A program made the position numbers and the translations under genes. A DNA stretch of 64,000 bases from positions 20,720 to 84,719 of the forward strand of contig CAYXVG010000029.1 of the NCBI GenBank assembly GCA_964468205.1, in the 5' to 3' direction. Under the pieces are notes generated by a model. That model made no database searches. It was given only the letters and a program-made list of their open reading frames with translations, and was not told the origin of the DNA. The stretch comes from CAWELS01 sp964468205. Its GTDB lineage: Bacteria > Acidobacteriota > Terriglobia > Bryobacterales > Bryobacteraceae. Numbering within the stretch: the stretch's first letter is position 1; each line of letters starts with the position of its first letter. Shown here in pieces: positions 17,350-25,938 of the stretch.

Positions 17350-18915
17350 ATGCGAATCCGTCTTTCAATGATTGTGCTGGCTCTAGTGGCCTTGTTCATG
17401 GCCGCCCAAGAAACCCGCCACTTTTCGCTCGATGTGCGCATCCTCGACGGCGCGACCGGGAGGCCAACACCTGCCCGGGTGATGCTGAGAGGGCCGGACG
17501 GAAAGCCGGTCACAACGGAGCCTAGCGGGGCGGTCTCCGTGATGTGGGGCCGCAGCGACCGCTCCGAGGGTTACACTTTCACCGCCGGAGGGGCTTTCTA
17601 CGCCGACGGCGAATTCAACGTGGCACTTCTGCCGGGCGACTACACGCTGGAGGTTTCCAAGGGTAACGAGTATCTGAAGCAGTCGCACGCTGTAGCCGCC
17701 CAACCGGGTCAGGCGCTCTCCCGCGAGGTCCGGCTCGAGCGTTGGATCAACATGCCGGAACGCGGCTGGTACTCAGCCGACGATCACATTCACCTGCAGC
17801 GAAGCCCGCGCGACGATCCAGCCATTCTCCGCTGGATTGCCGCCGAGGACCTGCATGTTGGGAACATCCTCGAGATGGGCGACTTCTTCGCCACCTACTT
17901 CACGCAATACGCGTTCGGCGCCGCCGGGCGCTATCGCGAGGGCGGTCATATTCTTTCGCCCGGACAGGAGGAGCCCCGCACGCCGGAGATCGGGCACACC
18001 ATATCGCTGGGGGCGGATGAGTTCGTGCGCTTCCGCGACGATTACTACTCATTCGGCCGGGTCTTTGACCGGGTGCATGAGCTGAACGGGATCTCAGGGT
18101 TCGCGCATCAGGCTACCACCTTCCACGGGTATCGCGGCATGGTCCTGACCGCACTCGCCGGGAAGGTCGATTTCGTCGAACTCGTCCAGTTCTGTGCCGC
18201 CGATGGGCCCCTCGTCACCGAACACTACTATCATTTCCTTGACCTCGGCATTCCGCTGACGGCGCTGGCCGGCAGCGATTTCCCCTGGTGCGGCCTCGGC
18301 CCGCGCTATGGCCTCGAGACCGGTTCGAGCCAGATCGGCGACGCCCGTTTCTACACGTATCTGGGCGGAGCGCTCACCTTCGAGAGCTGGCTCGATAACG
18401 TGAAGGCCGGCCATACATTCGCCACCACCGGCCCGATCCTGGAACTCACGGTTGGAGGGAAATTGCCCGGCGACACGCTCGACGTTGCTCCGGGCGCGAC
18501 GGTTCCGGCCGTCGCGCGGGCATACGGTCATCCGGAACAGGTTCCGCTGAGCGAACTCGAAATTGTGGTGCACGGGGAGGTGGCCAGCCGCGCGTCGGGC
18601 TCGCCGGATTCCCTGGTCATCGAGACCCAGCTTCCGGCGGAACAGGGTTTCTGGGTTGCCGCCCGCGCCCGCGCCGGCCGCTTTCAATACGCCCACACCA
18701 CGCCGGTATACGTCACGGTCAACGGCGGCGGCTTCCGTAATCCGAAGACCCTTGGCCGGAATATCGAACTTGCCGAGTCGTACTTAAGACAGATAGAGGA
18801 GGAACTCGCGAACCCCGGAACCCGGTTGGACAACCAGGCAGCGCGGCACCGCGAAAAGCTCGAGAGCCAGATTGCCGCCGCCCGGGGGAGACTTCAGGAG
18901 ATGTCGCGGCAGTAG
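17350..18915 (+). CDS. Exported CehA/McbA-type PHP metallohydrolase
   Basis: The 521-residue product has a signal peptide (MRIRLSMIVLALVALFMAAQ) and an N-terminal beta-sandwich of about 110 residues. A PHP-type metallohydrolase domain then begins at SADDHIHLQR, whose His146 and His148 are probable metal ligands. The arrangement matches CehA/McbA-family hydrolases, named for carbaryl hydrolase, though most members have unknown natural substrates. The C-terminus is a basic helical tail. GGGAGGGAAAG precedes the ATG. It converges on the sulfatase-fold gene with only 6 nt between stops. Confidence 0.85.
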   Translation: MRIRLSMIVLALVALFMAAQETRHFSLDVRILDGATGRPTPARVMLRGPDGKPVTTEPSGAVSVMWGRSDRSEGYTFTAGGAFYADGEFNVALLPGDYTLEVSKGNEYLKQSHAVAAQPGQALSREVRLERWINMPERGWYSADDHIHLQRSPRDDPAILRWIAAEDLHVGNILEMGDFFATYFTQYAFGAAGRYREGGHILSPGQEEPRTPEIGHTISLGADEFVRFRDDYYSFGRVFDRVHELNGISGFAHQATTFHGYRGMVLTALAGKVDFVELVQFCAADGPLVTEHYYHFLDLGIPLTALAGSDFPWCGLGPRYGLETGSSQIGDARFYTYLGGALTFESWLDNVKAGHTFATTGPILELTVGGKLPGDTLDVAPGATVPAVARAYGHPEQVPLSELEIVVHGEVASRASGSPDSLVIETQLPAEQGFWVAARARAGRFQYAHTTPVYVTVNGGGFRNPKTLGRNIELAESYLRQIEEELANPGTRLDNQAARHREKLESQIAAARGRLQEMSRQ

Positions 18916-18921
18916 CCGGCC

Positions 18922-21447
18922 CTATTCGGCTGGAGCCACTTCGAACGACAGCGTGGGAGAGGCGCAGCGTCCGCCAACAAGCCAGGTCTGGCGCCACTCG
19001 CCGGCCGAGTCCGCCCGCATGACGTCTTCGATAACCAACCGGCCGTCCGCATCGGTTCTGCCGAAGTCCTGGTTTTGGCGCCGGCCCCTGTGAAGGGCTT
19101 TCACGCGGACGGGAGCTTCGGGTTCACCGCGCACTTCCATCCGAAAGCTGTCGCCCACCTGAAAGCCGGCCCCGCCGCGGGTCAGGTTTTGGAGGCTGAC
19201 TGTTGCGGTACAAGGCGCATCCTCGTCGCCGGTGACATAGAGGAAGTCTTCCTGCCTGCGGCGGTCGCCGCGGAAGGCGACGAGGCGCACATGAATGTCG
19301 CGTCCGTCGAGCGGGATGCCGGAGACCCGGGCGGAGGTGGTGGATCCCACATTGCCGCCGAAGATGTCCTCGGCATCCGCGATGCTGCCGACTTTCAGGT
19401 AGTAGCCATCTGTCTTGCCGTCTGCTTGCCAGCGGAAGGTGACGCCGGACCTTTCAAGCCGGCTGCCCGGCGGCGGAGCGATCATCTGTACGCGGCTTTC
19501 GACGGCGTCTCTGGCCAGGTCGGACAAGTAGCCGAGGGATCGCAGGGCCGCCAGGTGTTCGCTGCTTGCTTCCATATTCTCGGCGAGGACTTGTTTTGAG
19601 CCGGCGCGGCGAAAGCGGGAAAGCCGGGAGTGCAGTTCATCGAGCTGGCTGCCGTGCTGACCGCTCAAGTTCACCTGTTCACCGGGATCGGCGGCGAGGT
19701 TGTAGAGTTCGGGCCTGGGGTCGTCTTTTACCCTCACGATGAGCTTCCAGCCGTTGTTCCGGACCGAGGCCAACTGCCAGCTCAGGACGCCATAGGCGAG
19801 CCGCGGGGCCGGCTCCTCGATGGTTTCCGTGTCGGAGCGCCGGGCGACGTTCTGGCCGAAGTCCCGCTGGTCGCCATCTTGCATTCCAAACTCCGGCGGC
19901 TGTTCCAGGCCAGCAAGCCGGAGCAGGGTGGGCGCGAGATCGAGCAGGCGAACCTGCTCGGAGATGACCTGTCCCGCCGGTAGGCCGGCCGGGTAACGAA
20001 GGATGAGCGGAACCAGCAGCACTTCGTCGTAGAGCGACTTCCGGTGGCCCTTTTCGCCGTGCTCGAAGAACTCATCGCCATGGTCCGAGGTGGCGGCGAC
20101 GATCGAGCTGTCGAACAGGCCCCGGCGGCGCAGGAAGTCGAACAGTTGTCCGAGGTGCTCGTCGGTGTAGCGGATTTCTCCGTCGTAGAGGGCGATAATG
20201 TGCTCCAGATCGCGGGGGGCCATGTCACGATGTACTTCCGCCGAGCCCTCAAAATCTTCACCGGTGACGGAACCTGTGTAGTGCGGGTCGAACATATTGG
20301 CGTAAGGGGCCGGGGGGCGGTAATCATAGTGAACGTCCCACATGTGCAGGAACACGAAGAACGGCCGCTCCGGTTGCGGCCGGTCCTCGATCCATCTGGT
20401 GACCGCATTGATGAGGCCCGGCGAGGTAATCTTCCGGCCGGCATTCCAGTGTCGCGGCATGGCCGAGTAATCGTCGTAGTGGTCAAAACCCTGCCAGAAG
20501 CCGTATTCCGCCTGCAGATAGGGTCCGGAGACGAAGGCCGCGGTTTCATAGCCCGCGCCGCGGAGCACTTCCGCCAAGGTGAGCGCGCCGCCGCCCAAGC
20601 GTGTGAGGTCCGAGGTTATCTGATGCTGGTGCGGCGGCAGACTGGTCATCATGGTGACATGGGAGGGCAGCGTCCAGGACGTCGGTGCGACGGCGTAGCG
20701 GTAAAGGACCCCTTCGGCGGCGAGCGCGTCAAGATGCGGACTCGTTTCGCGCGGGTAGCCGTAGCAATGCAGATGATCAGCCCGCAGCGAATCAATCGAG
20801 ATGAGGAGGATATTGGGCGCTTTAGGTACCGCCACGGTGGCCGCCTGGCGGTCGAACAAACCCGCCAGCGCGCCCCCGGCGATGGCCGCCATTCCCACGC
20901 CCATCAGCGCCGCGGCGCATGCCCGGGAGAGGGCCGGGAAACTCCTGATTCGAGACATCGGCCAGAGGAGTAGCCACAGCGCGGCCACGATACCCACCCC
21001 GACGGCCAGGTTCGCAAGTGCAGCCGACCGTGTGAGACCGGGCAGCGAAACCTCCGTGGCCAGATGCAGGAAGAACGGAGCGGAGAAAACGAGCGCCAGG
21101 CCCGGCCGGCGGTGGATTCGAGCCGCCAACGGCAGCGCCAGCAGCCCGGCGCCGAGTCCAAGAGCGAGGTTCAGGGCGGCAGCGGCGCCGAGGAAGCCAA
21201 GCAATTCGGGCAGAGAATCGATGGCGTAGAACCGGCGGAAGAAGGCCGGAAACCAGGCGGCGAAGTCCAGTTCCGTCCACATGCCGATGAGCTGGACTAG
21301 CCAAGCGTAGCCCGTGTCGCTCGGACGCCCGGATTGGTAGCGCGCCAGCAGGATCGATGCGTCGGCCAAGCCGGCAAAGATGCTGGCGGCGGAGATGGCG
21401 ATCAGCATTCGCGAGCGGTGACCCCGGGCTGGTCTGGCGGTCTGCAT
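18922..21447 (-). CDS. Membrane-anchored sulfatase-fold hydrolase lacking the formylglycine motif
   Basis: The 841-residue protein has about five N-terminal transmembrane helices (residues 15-225), then an alkaline-phosphatase-superfamily domain facing the periplasm. Metal-site motifs are clear: ISIDSLRADHLHCYGYPRE and TSDHGDEFFEHG. The usual sulfatase C/S-x-P-x-R is replaced by TLPSH in TSWTLPSHVTMMTS. There is therefore no Cys/Ser to become formylglycine, and Thr is the likely nucleophile. This resembles phospho-transferases or phosphodiesterases of the superfamily more than true sulfatases. A C-terminal beta domain begins after SLGYLSDL. The start at ATG 21447 lacks a clear ribosome binding site; ATG 21408 is possible. 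Confidence 0.85.
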   Translation of the reverse strand: MQTARPARGHRSRMLIAISAASIFAGLADASILLARYQSGRPSDTGYAWLVQLIGMWTELDFAAWFPAFFRRFYAIDSLPELLGFLGAAAALNLALGLGAGLLALPLAARIHRRPGLALVFSAPFFLHLATEVSLPGLTRSAALANLAVGVGIVAALWLLLWPMSRIRSFPALSRACAAALMGVGMAAIAGGALAGLFDRQAATVAVPKAPNILLISIDSLRADHLHCYGYPRETSPHLDALAAEGVLYRYAVAPTSWTLPSHVTMMTSLPPHQHQITSDLTRLGGGALTLAEVLRGAGYETAAFVSGPYLQAEYGFWQGFDHYDDYSAMPRHWNAGRKITSPGLINAVTRWIEDRPQPERPFFVFLHMWDVHYDYRPPAPYANMFDPHYTGSVTGEDFEGSAEVHRDMAPRDLEHIIALYDGEIRYTDEHLGQLFDFLRRRGLFDSSIVAATSDHGDEFFEHGEKGHRKSLYDEVLLVPLILRYPAGLPAGQVISEQVRLLDLAPTLLRLAGLEQPPEFGMQDGDQRDFGQNVARRSDTETIEEPAPRLAYGVLSWQLASVRNNGWKLIVRVKDDPRPELYNLAADPGEQVNLSGQHGSQLDELHSRLSRFRRAGSKQVLAENMEASSEHLAALRSLGYLSDLARDAVESRVQMIAPPPGSRLERSGVTFRWQADGKTDGYYLKVGSIADAEDIFGGNVGSTTSARVSGIPLDGRDIHVRLVAFRGDRRRQEDFLYVTGDEDAPCTATVSLQNLTRGGAGFQVGDSFRMEVRGEPEAPVRVKALHRGRRQNQDFGRTDADGRLVIEDVMRADSAGEWRQTWLVGGRCASPTLSFEVAPAE

Positions 21448-21509
21448 CAGCAATTAACCAATCTACAACGCCGGTCCAGCCGACGTTTTTTGCGTGCTGG
21501 GATTGTTAC

Positions 21510-21524
21510 CGTGCTCGTAGCACG
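21510..21524. other. Short perfect inverted repeat upstream of rplM
   Basis: CGTGCT and AGCACG face each other across a 3-nt spacer, about 30 nt before the rplM -35 candidate. It could be an operator or the base of a terminator for upstream transcription; no T-run follows on either strand. Confidence 0.35.
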
Positions 21525-21552
21525 CCTGCGCTGCCCGGCGTGTCCAGCCGGT

Positions 21553-21582
21553 TTGACAGTTTGGGCTGGAATTCGCTAATCT
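21553..21582 (+). promoter_or_regulatory. Candidate promoter for the rplM-rpsI operon
   Basis: A perfect -35 consensus TTGACA (21553-21558) is followed after 18 nt by TAATCT (21577-21582), a moderate -10. It lies 38 nt upstream of the L13 start in the intergenic region facing the divergent sulfatase-fold gene. The leader then carries a small AGAG/CTCT dyad before the ribosome binding site. Confidence 0.5.
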
Positions 21583-21619
21583 AATGAGAGTCTTAGTCTC
21601 TAACGGAGATCGTCTGTCT

Positions 21620-22048
21620 ATGAGCACCCAGTTTCCGTCGGCGAAGTCTGTCGAGCGCACGTGGCACGTTATCGACGCCCAGGATCAAGTACTTGGGCGG
21701 ATTGCCACGAAAGCCGCGGAGTTGCTGATGGGCAAGCACAAACCAACATACGCGCCTTTCCTGGACACCGGTGATCACGTGATCATCGTGAACGCCGCCA
21801 AGGTGAAGCTGACCGGCGCGAAGGAAGATCAAAAAATGTACCGGCGTCACTCCGGCTACCCGGGCGGGCTGAAAGAGACGAACGCCCGGAAGTTGCGCGA
21901 GAAGCGGCCGGATCGGATTGTCGAGATGGCGGTCCGGGGAATGCTTCCCAAGTCGAACTTGGGTAAGCAGATGTACCGGAAGCTGAAGGTCTACGCTGGC
22001 GGGGAGCATCCGCACGAAGCGCAGAAGCCCGTGGCGCTCGAGGTGTAG
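21620..22048 (+). CDS. rplM: 50S ribosomal protein L13
   Basis: The 142-residue protein is a full-length L13, an early-assembling 23S rRNA-binding protein of the large subunit. Recognisable segments are TWHVIDAQDQVLGRIATKAA, KHKPTYAPFLDTGDHVIIVN and AVRGMLPKSNLGKQMYRKLK. The ATG at 21620 matches the family N-terminus; an ATG 12 codons upstream lies inside the leader. It is directly followed by rpsI (25 nt), the universal rplM-rpsI pairing. Confidence 0.98.
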   Translation: MSTQFPSAKSVERTWHVIDAQDQVLGRIATKAAELLMGKHKPTYAPFLDTGDHVIIVNAAKVKLTGAKEDQKMYRRHSGYPGGLKETNARKLREKRPDRIVEMAVRGMLPKSNLGKQMYRKLKVYAGGEHPHEAQKPVALEV

Positions 22049-22073
22049 AAGATTTAGAACGAGAGGATTTCGA

Positions 22074-22469
22074 GTGGCAGCGTTAGTTCAATATCATGCA
22101 ATTGGCCGCCGGAAGAGCGCCGTGGCCCGTGTATTCCTGCGCCAGGGAAGCGGTACCATTACGGTCAACGGACGGCCGTTTGAAGAGCACTTCAAACTTG
22201 AGCAGTCCCGCGTGATCGTGCGCCAGCCTCTGCTGGCCGCGGAGATGTCGGACAAGTTTGATGTTTTGATGAATATCGCCGGCGGCGGGTCCACTGGTCA
22301 AGCCGGTGCGGCCAGGCTCGGGATCGCCCGTGCGCTTTGCGATTTTAACTCCGAACTTCGCGGTAAGCTGAAGTCGCTTGGTTTTCTGACCCGGGATCCG
22401 CGCAAGCACGAGCGAAAGAAGTATGGCCAGCCGGGCGCCCGCAAGCGGTTCCAGTTCTCGAAGCGATAG
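22074..22469 (+). CDS. rpsI: 30S ribosomal protein S9
   Basis: The 131-residue protein shows the S9 hallmarks: YHAIGRRKSAVARVFLRQG near the N-terminus and the basic C-terminal tail ending KKYGQPGARKRFQFSKR, which reaches the decoding site and contacts P-site tRNA. It starts at GTG with GAGAGGA about 9 nt upstream. It forms an operon with rplM. Downstream 157 nt separate it from rpsB. Confidence 0.98.
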   Translation: MAALVQYHAIGRRKSAVARVFLRQGSGTITVNGRPFEEHFKLEQSRVIVRQPLLAAEMSDKFDVLMNIAGGGSTGQAGAARLGIARALCDFNSELRGKLKSLGFLTRDPRKHERKKYGQPGARKRFQFSKR

Positions 22470-22614
22470 TTTTTTGACCTGTGGGTAATAGGAAGTTGAT
22501 GACGGTCAGCGGGAGGGAACGATGTTGACCTGTTTCGGCTTACAACCCGCTATCTGCGTATAGCCGGACTGCAAATCCCGTTTGGAACGCGGTCTGGGAT
22601 TCGGAAGTAGCGAA

Positions 22615-22621
22615 AAGGAGG
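22615..22621 (+). promoter_or_regulatory. Shine-Dalgarno site fixing a TTG start for rpsB
   Basis: AAGGAGG lies 5 nt before TTG 22627, the ideal spacing for that codon. It is 13 nt from a later in-frame ATG at 22642, so it favours the TTG as the S2 start. Confidence 0.7.
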
Positions 22622-22626
22622 CAATT

Positions 22627-23604
22627 TTGCCGTCAATCACAATGAAAGAACTGCTCGAAGCAGGCGTTCATTTCGGGCACCAGACCAAACGCTGGAATCC
22701 GAAGATGAAGGAATATATCTTCGGCGAACGCAATGGTATCTACATTATCGATCTCCAGAAGACCTTGAAACTTTTCAAGGATGCGATGCGGTTTGTGACC
22801 GAGCAAGCCATGGAGGGCAAGAAGGTGCTCTTCGTCGGGACTAAACGGCAGGCGCAGGAGGCGATTGCGGAAGAAGCCAGGCGTTGCGGTATGTTCTTCG
22901 TGAACCAGCGCTGGTTGGGCGGACTGTTGACCAACATGGTGACCGTCGAGAAGTCCATCAAGCGGCTGAAAGAACTCGAGGAAATGGCCGAGGAAGGCTC
23001 CTACACCGGGCGCGCGAAGAAAGAGGTTATCCGGCTCGAGAGGGAGCGGAAGGCGCTCGATTCCAACCTGGCCGGCATTAAGGACATGGATGGACTCCCG
23101 GAGGTCCTCTTCGTGGTGGATTCCAACAAGGAGTTGATCGCCGTCCGTGAGGCGCGGAAATTGAAGATCCCGGTGGTGGCAGTGGTTGACACCAACTGCG
23201 ATCCTGACGTGGTCGATTACGTGATTCCCGGCAATGACGATGCTCTGCGCGCGATCCGGCTATTTGCTTCGAAGATCGCCGACTCGGTGGTCGAAGGCCG
23301 GAATCTGGCCACCGAACAGGATTTTGCCGCGGCCCAGGAGGCGATGCCTACCAGCGAGGCCGGCCCGATTGCGGGCGAGGATGCGGGCATCGCCGAAGAC
23401 TACAGCCGCTTCATGGATCCGGAATATTCCGAGCAATTGATGTCGGAAAGCCTGAGCCTGTTCAGTGTCGGCGAATTGGCGAAGAAGAACGCAGGGGCGC
23501 GGGATGAAACGCCTGCCAAAGAGGCTTCCGAAGAAGCCGAGGAAGCGCCTGCCGATGTGCCTGCAGAAGCGCCCGAGGCCGAAAAGTCACAACAAAACCC
23601 GTAA
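22627..23604 (+). CDS. rpsB: 30S ribosomal protein S2
   Basis: The product is about 325 residues. The S2 core is clear: MKELLEAGVHFGHQTKRWNP, FVGTKRQAQEAIAEEA, QRWLGGLLTN and VVDTNCDPD. S2 joins late in small-subunit assembly and binds S1. The TTG start at 22627 is supported by its Shine-Dalgarno site; ATG 22642 is the alternative. Compared with the usual 240-260 residues it has an acidic, Ala/Glu-rich C-terminal extension of about 80 residues. Downstream lie tsf, pyrH and frr in the common order. Confidence 0.97.
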   Translation: MPSITMKELLEAGVHFGHQTKRWNPKMKEYIFGERNGIYIIDLQKTLKLFKDAMRFVTEQAMEGKKVLFVGTKRQAQEAIAEEARRCGMFFVNQRWLGGLLTNMVTVEKSIKRLKELEEMAEEGSYTGRAKKEVIRLERERKALDSNLAGIKDMDGLPEVLFVVDSNKELIAVREARKLKIPVVAVVDTNCDPDVVDYVIPGNDDALRAIRLFASKIADSVVEGRNLATEQDFAAAQEAMPTSEAGPIAGEDAGIAEDYSRFMDPEYSEQLMSESLSLFSVGELAKKNAGARDETPAKEASEEAEEAPADVPAEAPEAEKSQQNP

Positions 23605-23657
23605 GGCGAACGGTTTATTCGACTAATCCAAATTCTGAATAGCAGACGAGAATCATC

Positions 23658-24284
23658 ATGGCGGAAATCACTGCAGCACTGGTCAAACAACTACGCGAGC
23701 GCACCGGCGCCGGGATGATGGATTGCAAGAAGGCTCTCGTGGAGGTGGGTGGCGATCTCGAAAAGGCAGAGGTCTACCTCCGGAAGCAGGGTGTCGCGAA
23801 GGCCGACAAAAAAGCGTCCCGGGCTACCAAACAAGGCATTGTCGGCACCTACCTGCATCCGGGATCGCAGCTTGGCGTGATGATCGAGGTTAACTGCGAA
23901 TCCGACTTTGTGGCGCGTACCGACGATTTCCAGGAATTGGTGCACGACCTTGCGATGCAGGTCGCCGCGGCGGATCCGATGTTCGTGCATCGGGACGAAG
24001 TCACCGCGGAGGTTCTTGACAAGGAGCGCGAGATCGCACGCGACCGCGCGCTGGCCGAAGGCAAGCCGGAGAAGATCGTCGACAAGATCGTCGACGGCCG
24101 GCTGAACAAGTTTTACGAGGAGATCTGCCTGCTCGAGCAACCGTTCATCAAGGAGAACAACACTTCGGTGGAAGAGTTGATCAAGCAGAAGATCGCCAAG
24201 CTTGGCGAGAACATCTCGGTAGCCCGCTTTGCCCGGTTCAAGGTTGGAGAGACCGCGGCGGAGGAGCCAGCCGAAAGCGCATGA
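23658..24284 (+). CDS. tsf: Elongation factor Ts
   Basis: The 208-residue protein is the GDP/GTP exchange factor for EF-Tu. The N-terminal module has LVKQLRERTGAGMMDCKKAL, and the core has NCESDFVARTDDFQELVHDL. The C-terminal segment is the short type, so the protein is about 200 residues as in Thermus rather than about 280 as in E. coli. It follows rpsB by 53 nt, the usual coupling of S2 and EF-Ts. Confidence 0.97.
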   Translation: MAEITAALVKQLRERTGAGMMDCKKALVEVGGDLEKAEVYLRKQGVAKADKKASRATKQGIVGTYLHPGSQLGVMIEVNCESDFVARTDDFQELVHDLAMQVAAADPMFVHRDEVTAEVLDKEREIARDRALAEGKPEKIVDKIVDGRLNKFYEEICLLEQPFIKENNTSVEELIKQKIAKLGENISVARFARFKVGETAAEEPAESA

Positions 24285-24429
24285 GGACAGGCGCCCGCCG
24301 CGGCAGTTGGCCGGCTGGAGCGGGTTCCACGGCGCGGAAACAGGTCCGCAGTCTATTGATCTCCAGTATGCGCAGCCGCGTATCCGGCCGCAATCCGGCG
24401 GTGAAACATTGTAGAATCGCTCCTTGACC

Positions 24430-25137
24430 ATGCCGAAGTACGAGCGCATCCTTTTGAAACTCAGTGGCGAGTCGCTGGCGGGCGACGGCAAAGTAGGGAT
24501 AGATCCCATTTCGATGGACTCCCTCGCCGGGGAGATCGCGGCGGTTTCGCGGGCCGGTGTGCAACTTGGGCTTGTTGTAGGGGGCGGGAACTTCTTCCGC
24601 GGCATCAACGCCGCGGCTCGGAACATGGACCGGGTTACAGCCGATCACATGGGCATGCTGGCCACTGTGCTGAATGCGTTAGCGCTGCAGGACGCCCTCG
24701 AGAAGAAGAACATTGAAACCCGCGTGATGACGGCCATTCAGATGCGGCAGGTGGCCGAGCCATATATTCGCCGCCGGGCCCTGCGGCACCTGGAAAAGGG
24801 CCGCATTGTGGTGTTCGCGGCCGGCACTTCCAACCCCTATTTTTCCACCGACACGGCGGCCACCCTCCGGGCCCTCGAAATCCGCGCGCAGGTGGTGGCC
24901 AAGGCCACGCGCGTGGACGGCGTCTACGACAAGGACCCCGAGAAACACGCCGACGCCGTAATGTTCGAGGAAATTTCTTTTCATGAAGTGTTGTCGAAGT
25001 CACTCCGCGTAATGGACGCCTCGGCAATTGCGATGTGCCGCGACAACGAACTGCCGATACTTGTTTTCAATCTGACCGTCAGCGGCAATATAATGCGAAT
25101 GGCGATGGGCGAAACCATCGGCACACTGATTCACTAA
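24430..25137 (+). CDS. pyrH: UMP kinase
   Basis: The 235-residue protein phosphorylates UMP to UDP and is a hexameric amino-acid-kinase-fold enzyme. Motifs include RILLKLSGESLAGDG near the start, GLVVGGGNFFRGI, the TSNPYFSTDTAA loop and DGVYDKDPEKHADA. ATG 24430 matches the family N-terminus, though no strong ribosome binding site is visible; a TTG lies two codons upstream. A 145-nt gap separates it from tsf. Confidence 0.97.
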   Translation: MPKYERILLKLSGESLAGDGKVGIDPISMDSLAGEIAAVSRAGVQLGLVVGGGNFFRGINAAARNMDRVTADHMGMLATVLNALALQDALEKKNIETRVMTAIQMRQVAEPYIRRRALRHLEKGRIVVFAAGTSNPYFSTDTAATLRALEIRAQVVAKATRVDGVYDKDPEKHADAVMFEEISFHEVLSKSLRVMDASAIAMCRDNELPILVFNLTVSGNIMRMAMGETIGTLIH

Positions 25138-25151
25138 GCGAGCGAACCGAC

Positions 25152-25727
25152 ATGTCAGATCTCGGATCAACAGTTGACGAAATCAAGAAGAATACGAAAA
25201 CTCGAATGAGGAAAGTGCTGGAGGACCTTGCCCACACAATGGCCGGCATCCGCACCGGCCGCGCGTCGGTAGGCCTGCTGGATGGAGTGAAGGTGGACTA
25301 CTATGGAACGCCGACCCCTCTCAACCAGCTAGCGACGCTTCATGTTCCCGAGCCTTCCATGATCACCGCCCAGCCCTGGGATGTTTCCCAGATCGGCTCG
25401 ATCGAGAAAGCGATCCGGTCCGCGGACCTGGGTCTAAACCCCTCCAACGACGGGAAGATCATCCGGATCCCCATCCCGCCGCTGACCGAGGAACGCCGCC
25501 GCGAACTCGTCAAGCACCTGCACTCGATCACTGAGGATCATCGCGTGGCGATCCGCAATATCCGGCGCGACGCCAACGACAGCCTCAAGAGTCTTTTCAA
25601 AGACAAAGTCATCACCGAAGACGAGGACCGCAGAGGTCACGATGACGTCCAGAAGCTCACCGACGAGTACATCCGGAAGCTCGAAGACGCGGCGAAGAGC
25701 AAAGAAGTGGAAATCATGACAGTCTGA
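25152..25727 (+). CDS. frr: Ribosome recycling factor
   Basis: The 191-residue protein splits post-termination ribosomes together with EF-G. The family signatures are AHTMAGIRTGRASVGLLDGV, VDYYGTPTPLNQLA, LNPSNDGKIIRIPIPPLTEE and KDKVITEDEDRRGHDDVQKL. ATG 25152 gives the expected length and lies 14 nt after pyrH, so the two are almost certainly co-transcribed. Confidence 0.98.
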   Translation: MSDLGSTVDEIKKNTKTRMRKVLEDLAHTMAGIRTGRASVGLLDGVKVDYYGTPTPLNQLATLHVPEPSMITAQPWDVSQIGSIEKAIRSADLGLNPSNDGKIIRIPIPPLTEERRRELVKHLHSITEDHRVAIRNIRRDANDSLKSLFKDKVITEDEDRRGHDDVQKLTDEYIRKLEDAAKSKEVEIMTV

Positions 25728-25903
25728 TTTTCCCGGACGGGAGAGGCAGCGAGGACCGCTCCGCTCAACTTGCGGCCAACCATCCTCGCCTCAGATCCGA
25801 CCATCCACCACTCAAGACCGGAACCCTCTTCCCGGCTGCGGTGTCTACTGTTACGAACGGGTACCCGCCGGCCGGCGCCCCGGCTCACGAACAACTCTGT
25901 AAT

Positions 25904-25924
25904 CGGCCCCTGGACAAGGGGCCG
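25904..25924 (+). terminator. Strong stem-loop between frr and the tonB-like gene
   Basis: CGGCCCCT and AGGGGCCG form a perfect 8-bp stem around a 5-nt loop (GGACA). It lies 14 nt before the tonB-like ATG with no T-run after it. It may end the frr transcript, or act in the tonB-like leader by affecting ribosome access. Confidence 0.45.
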
Positions 25925-25938
25925 GGAAGGGAACTGCC

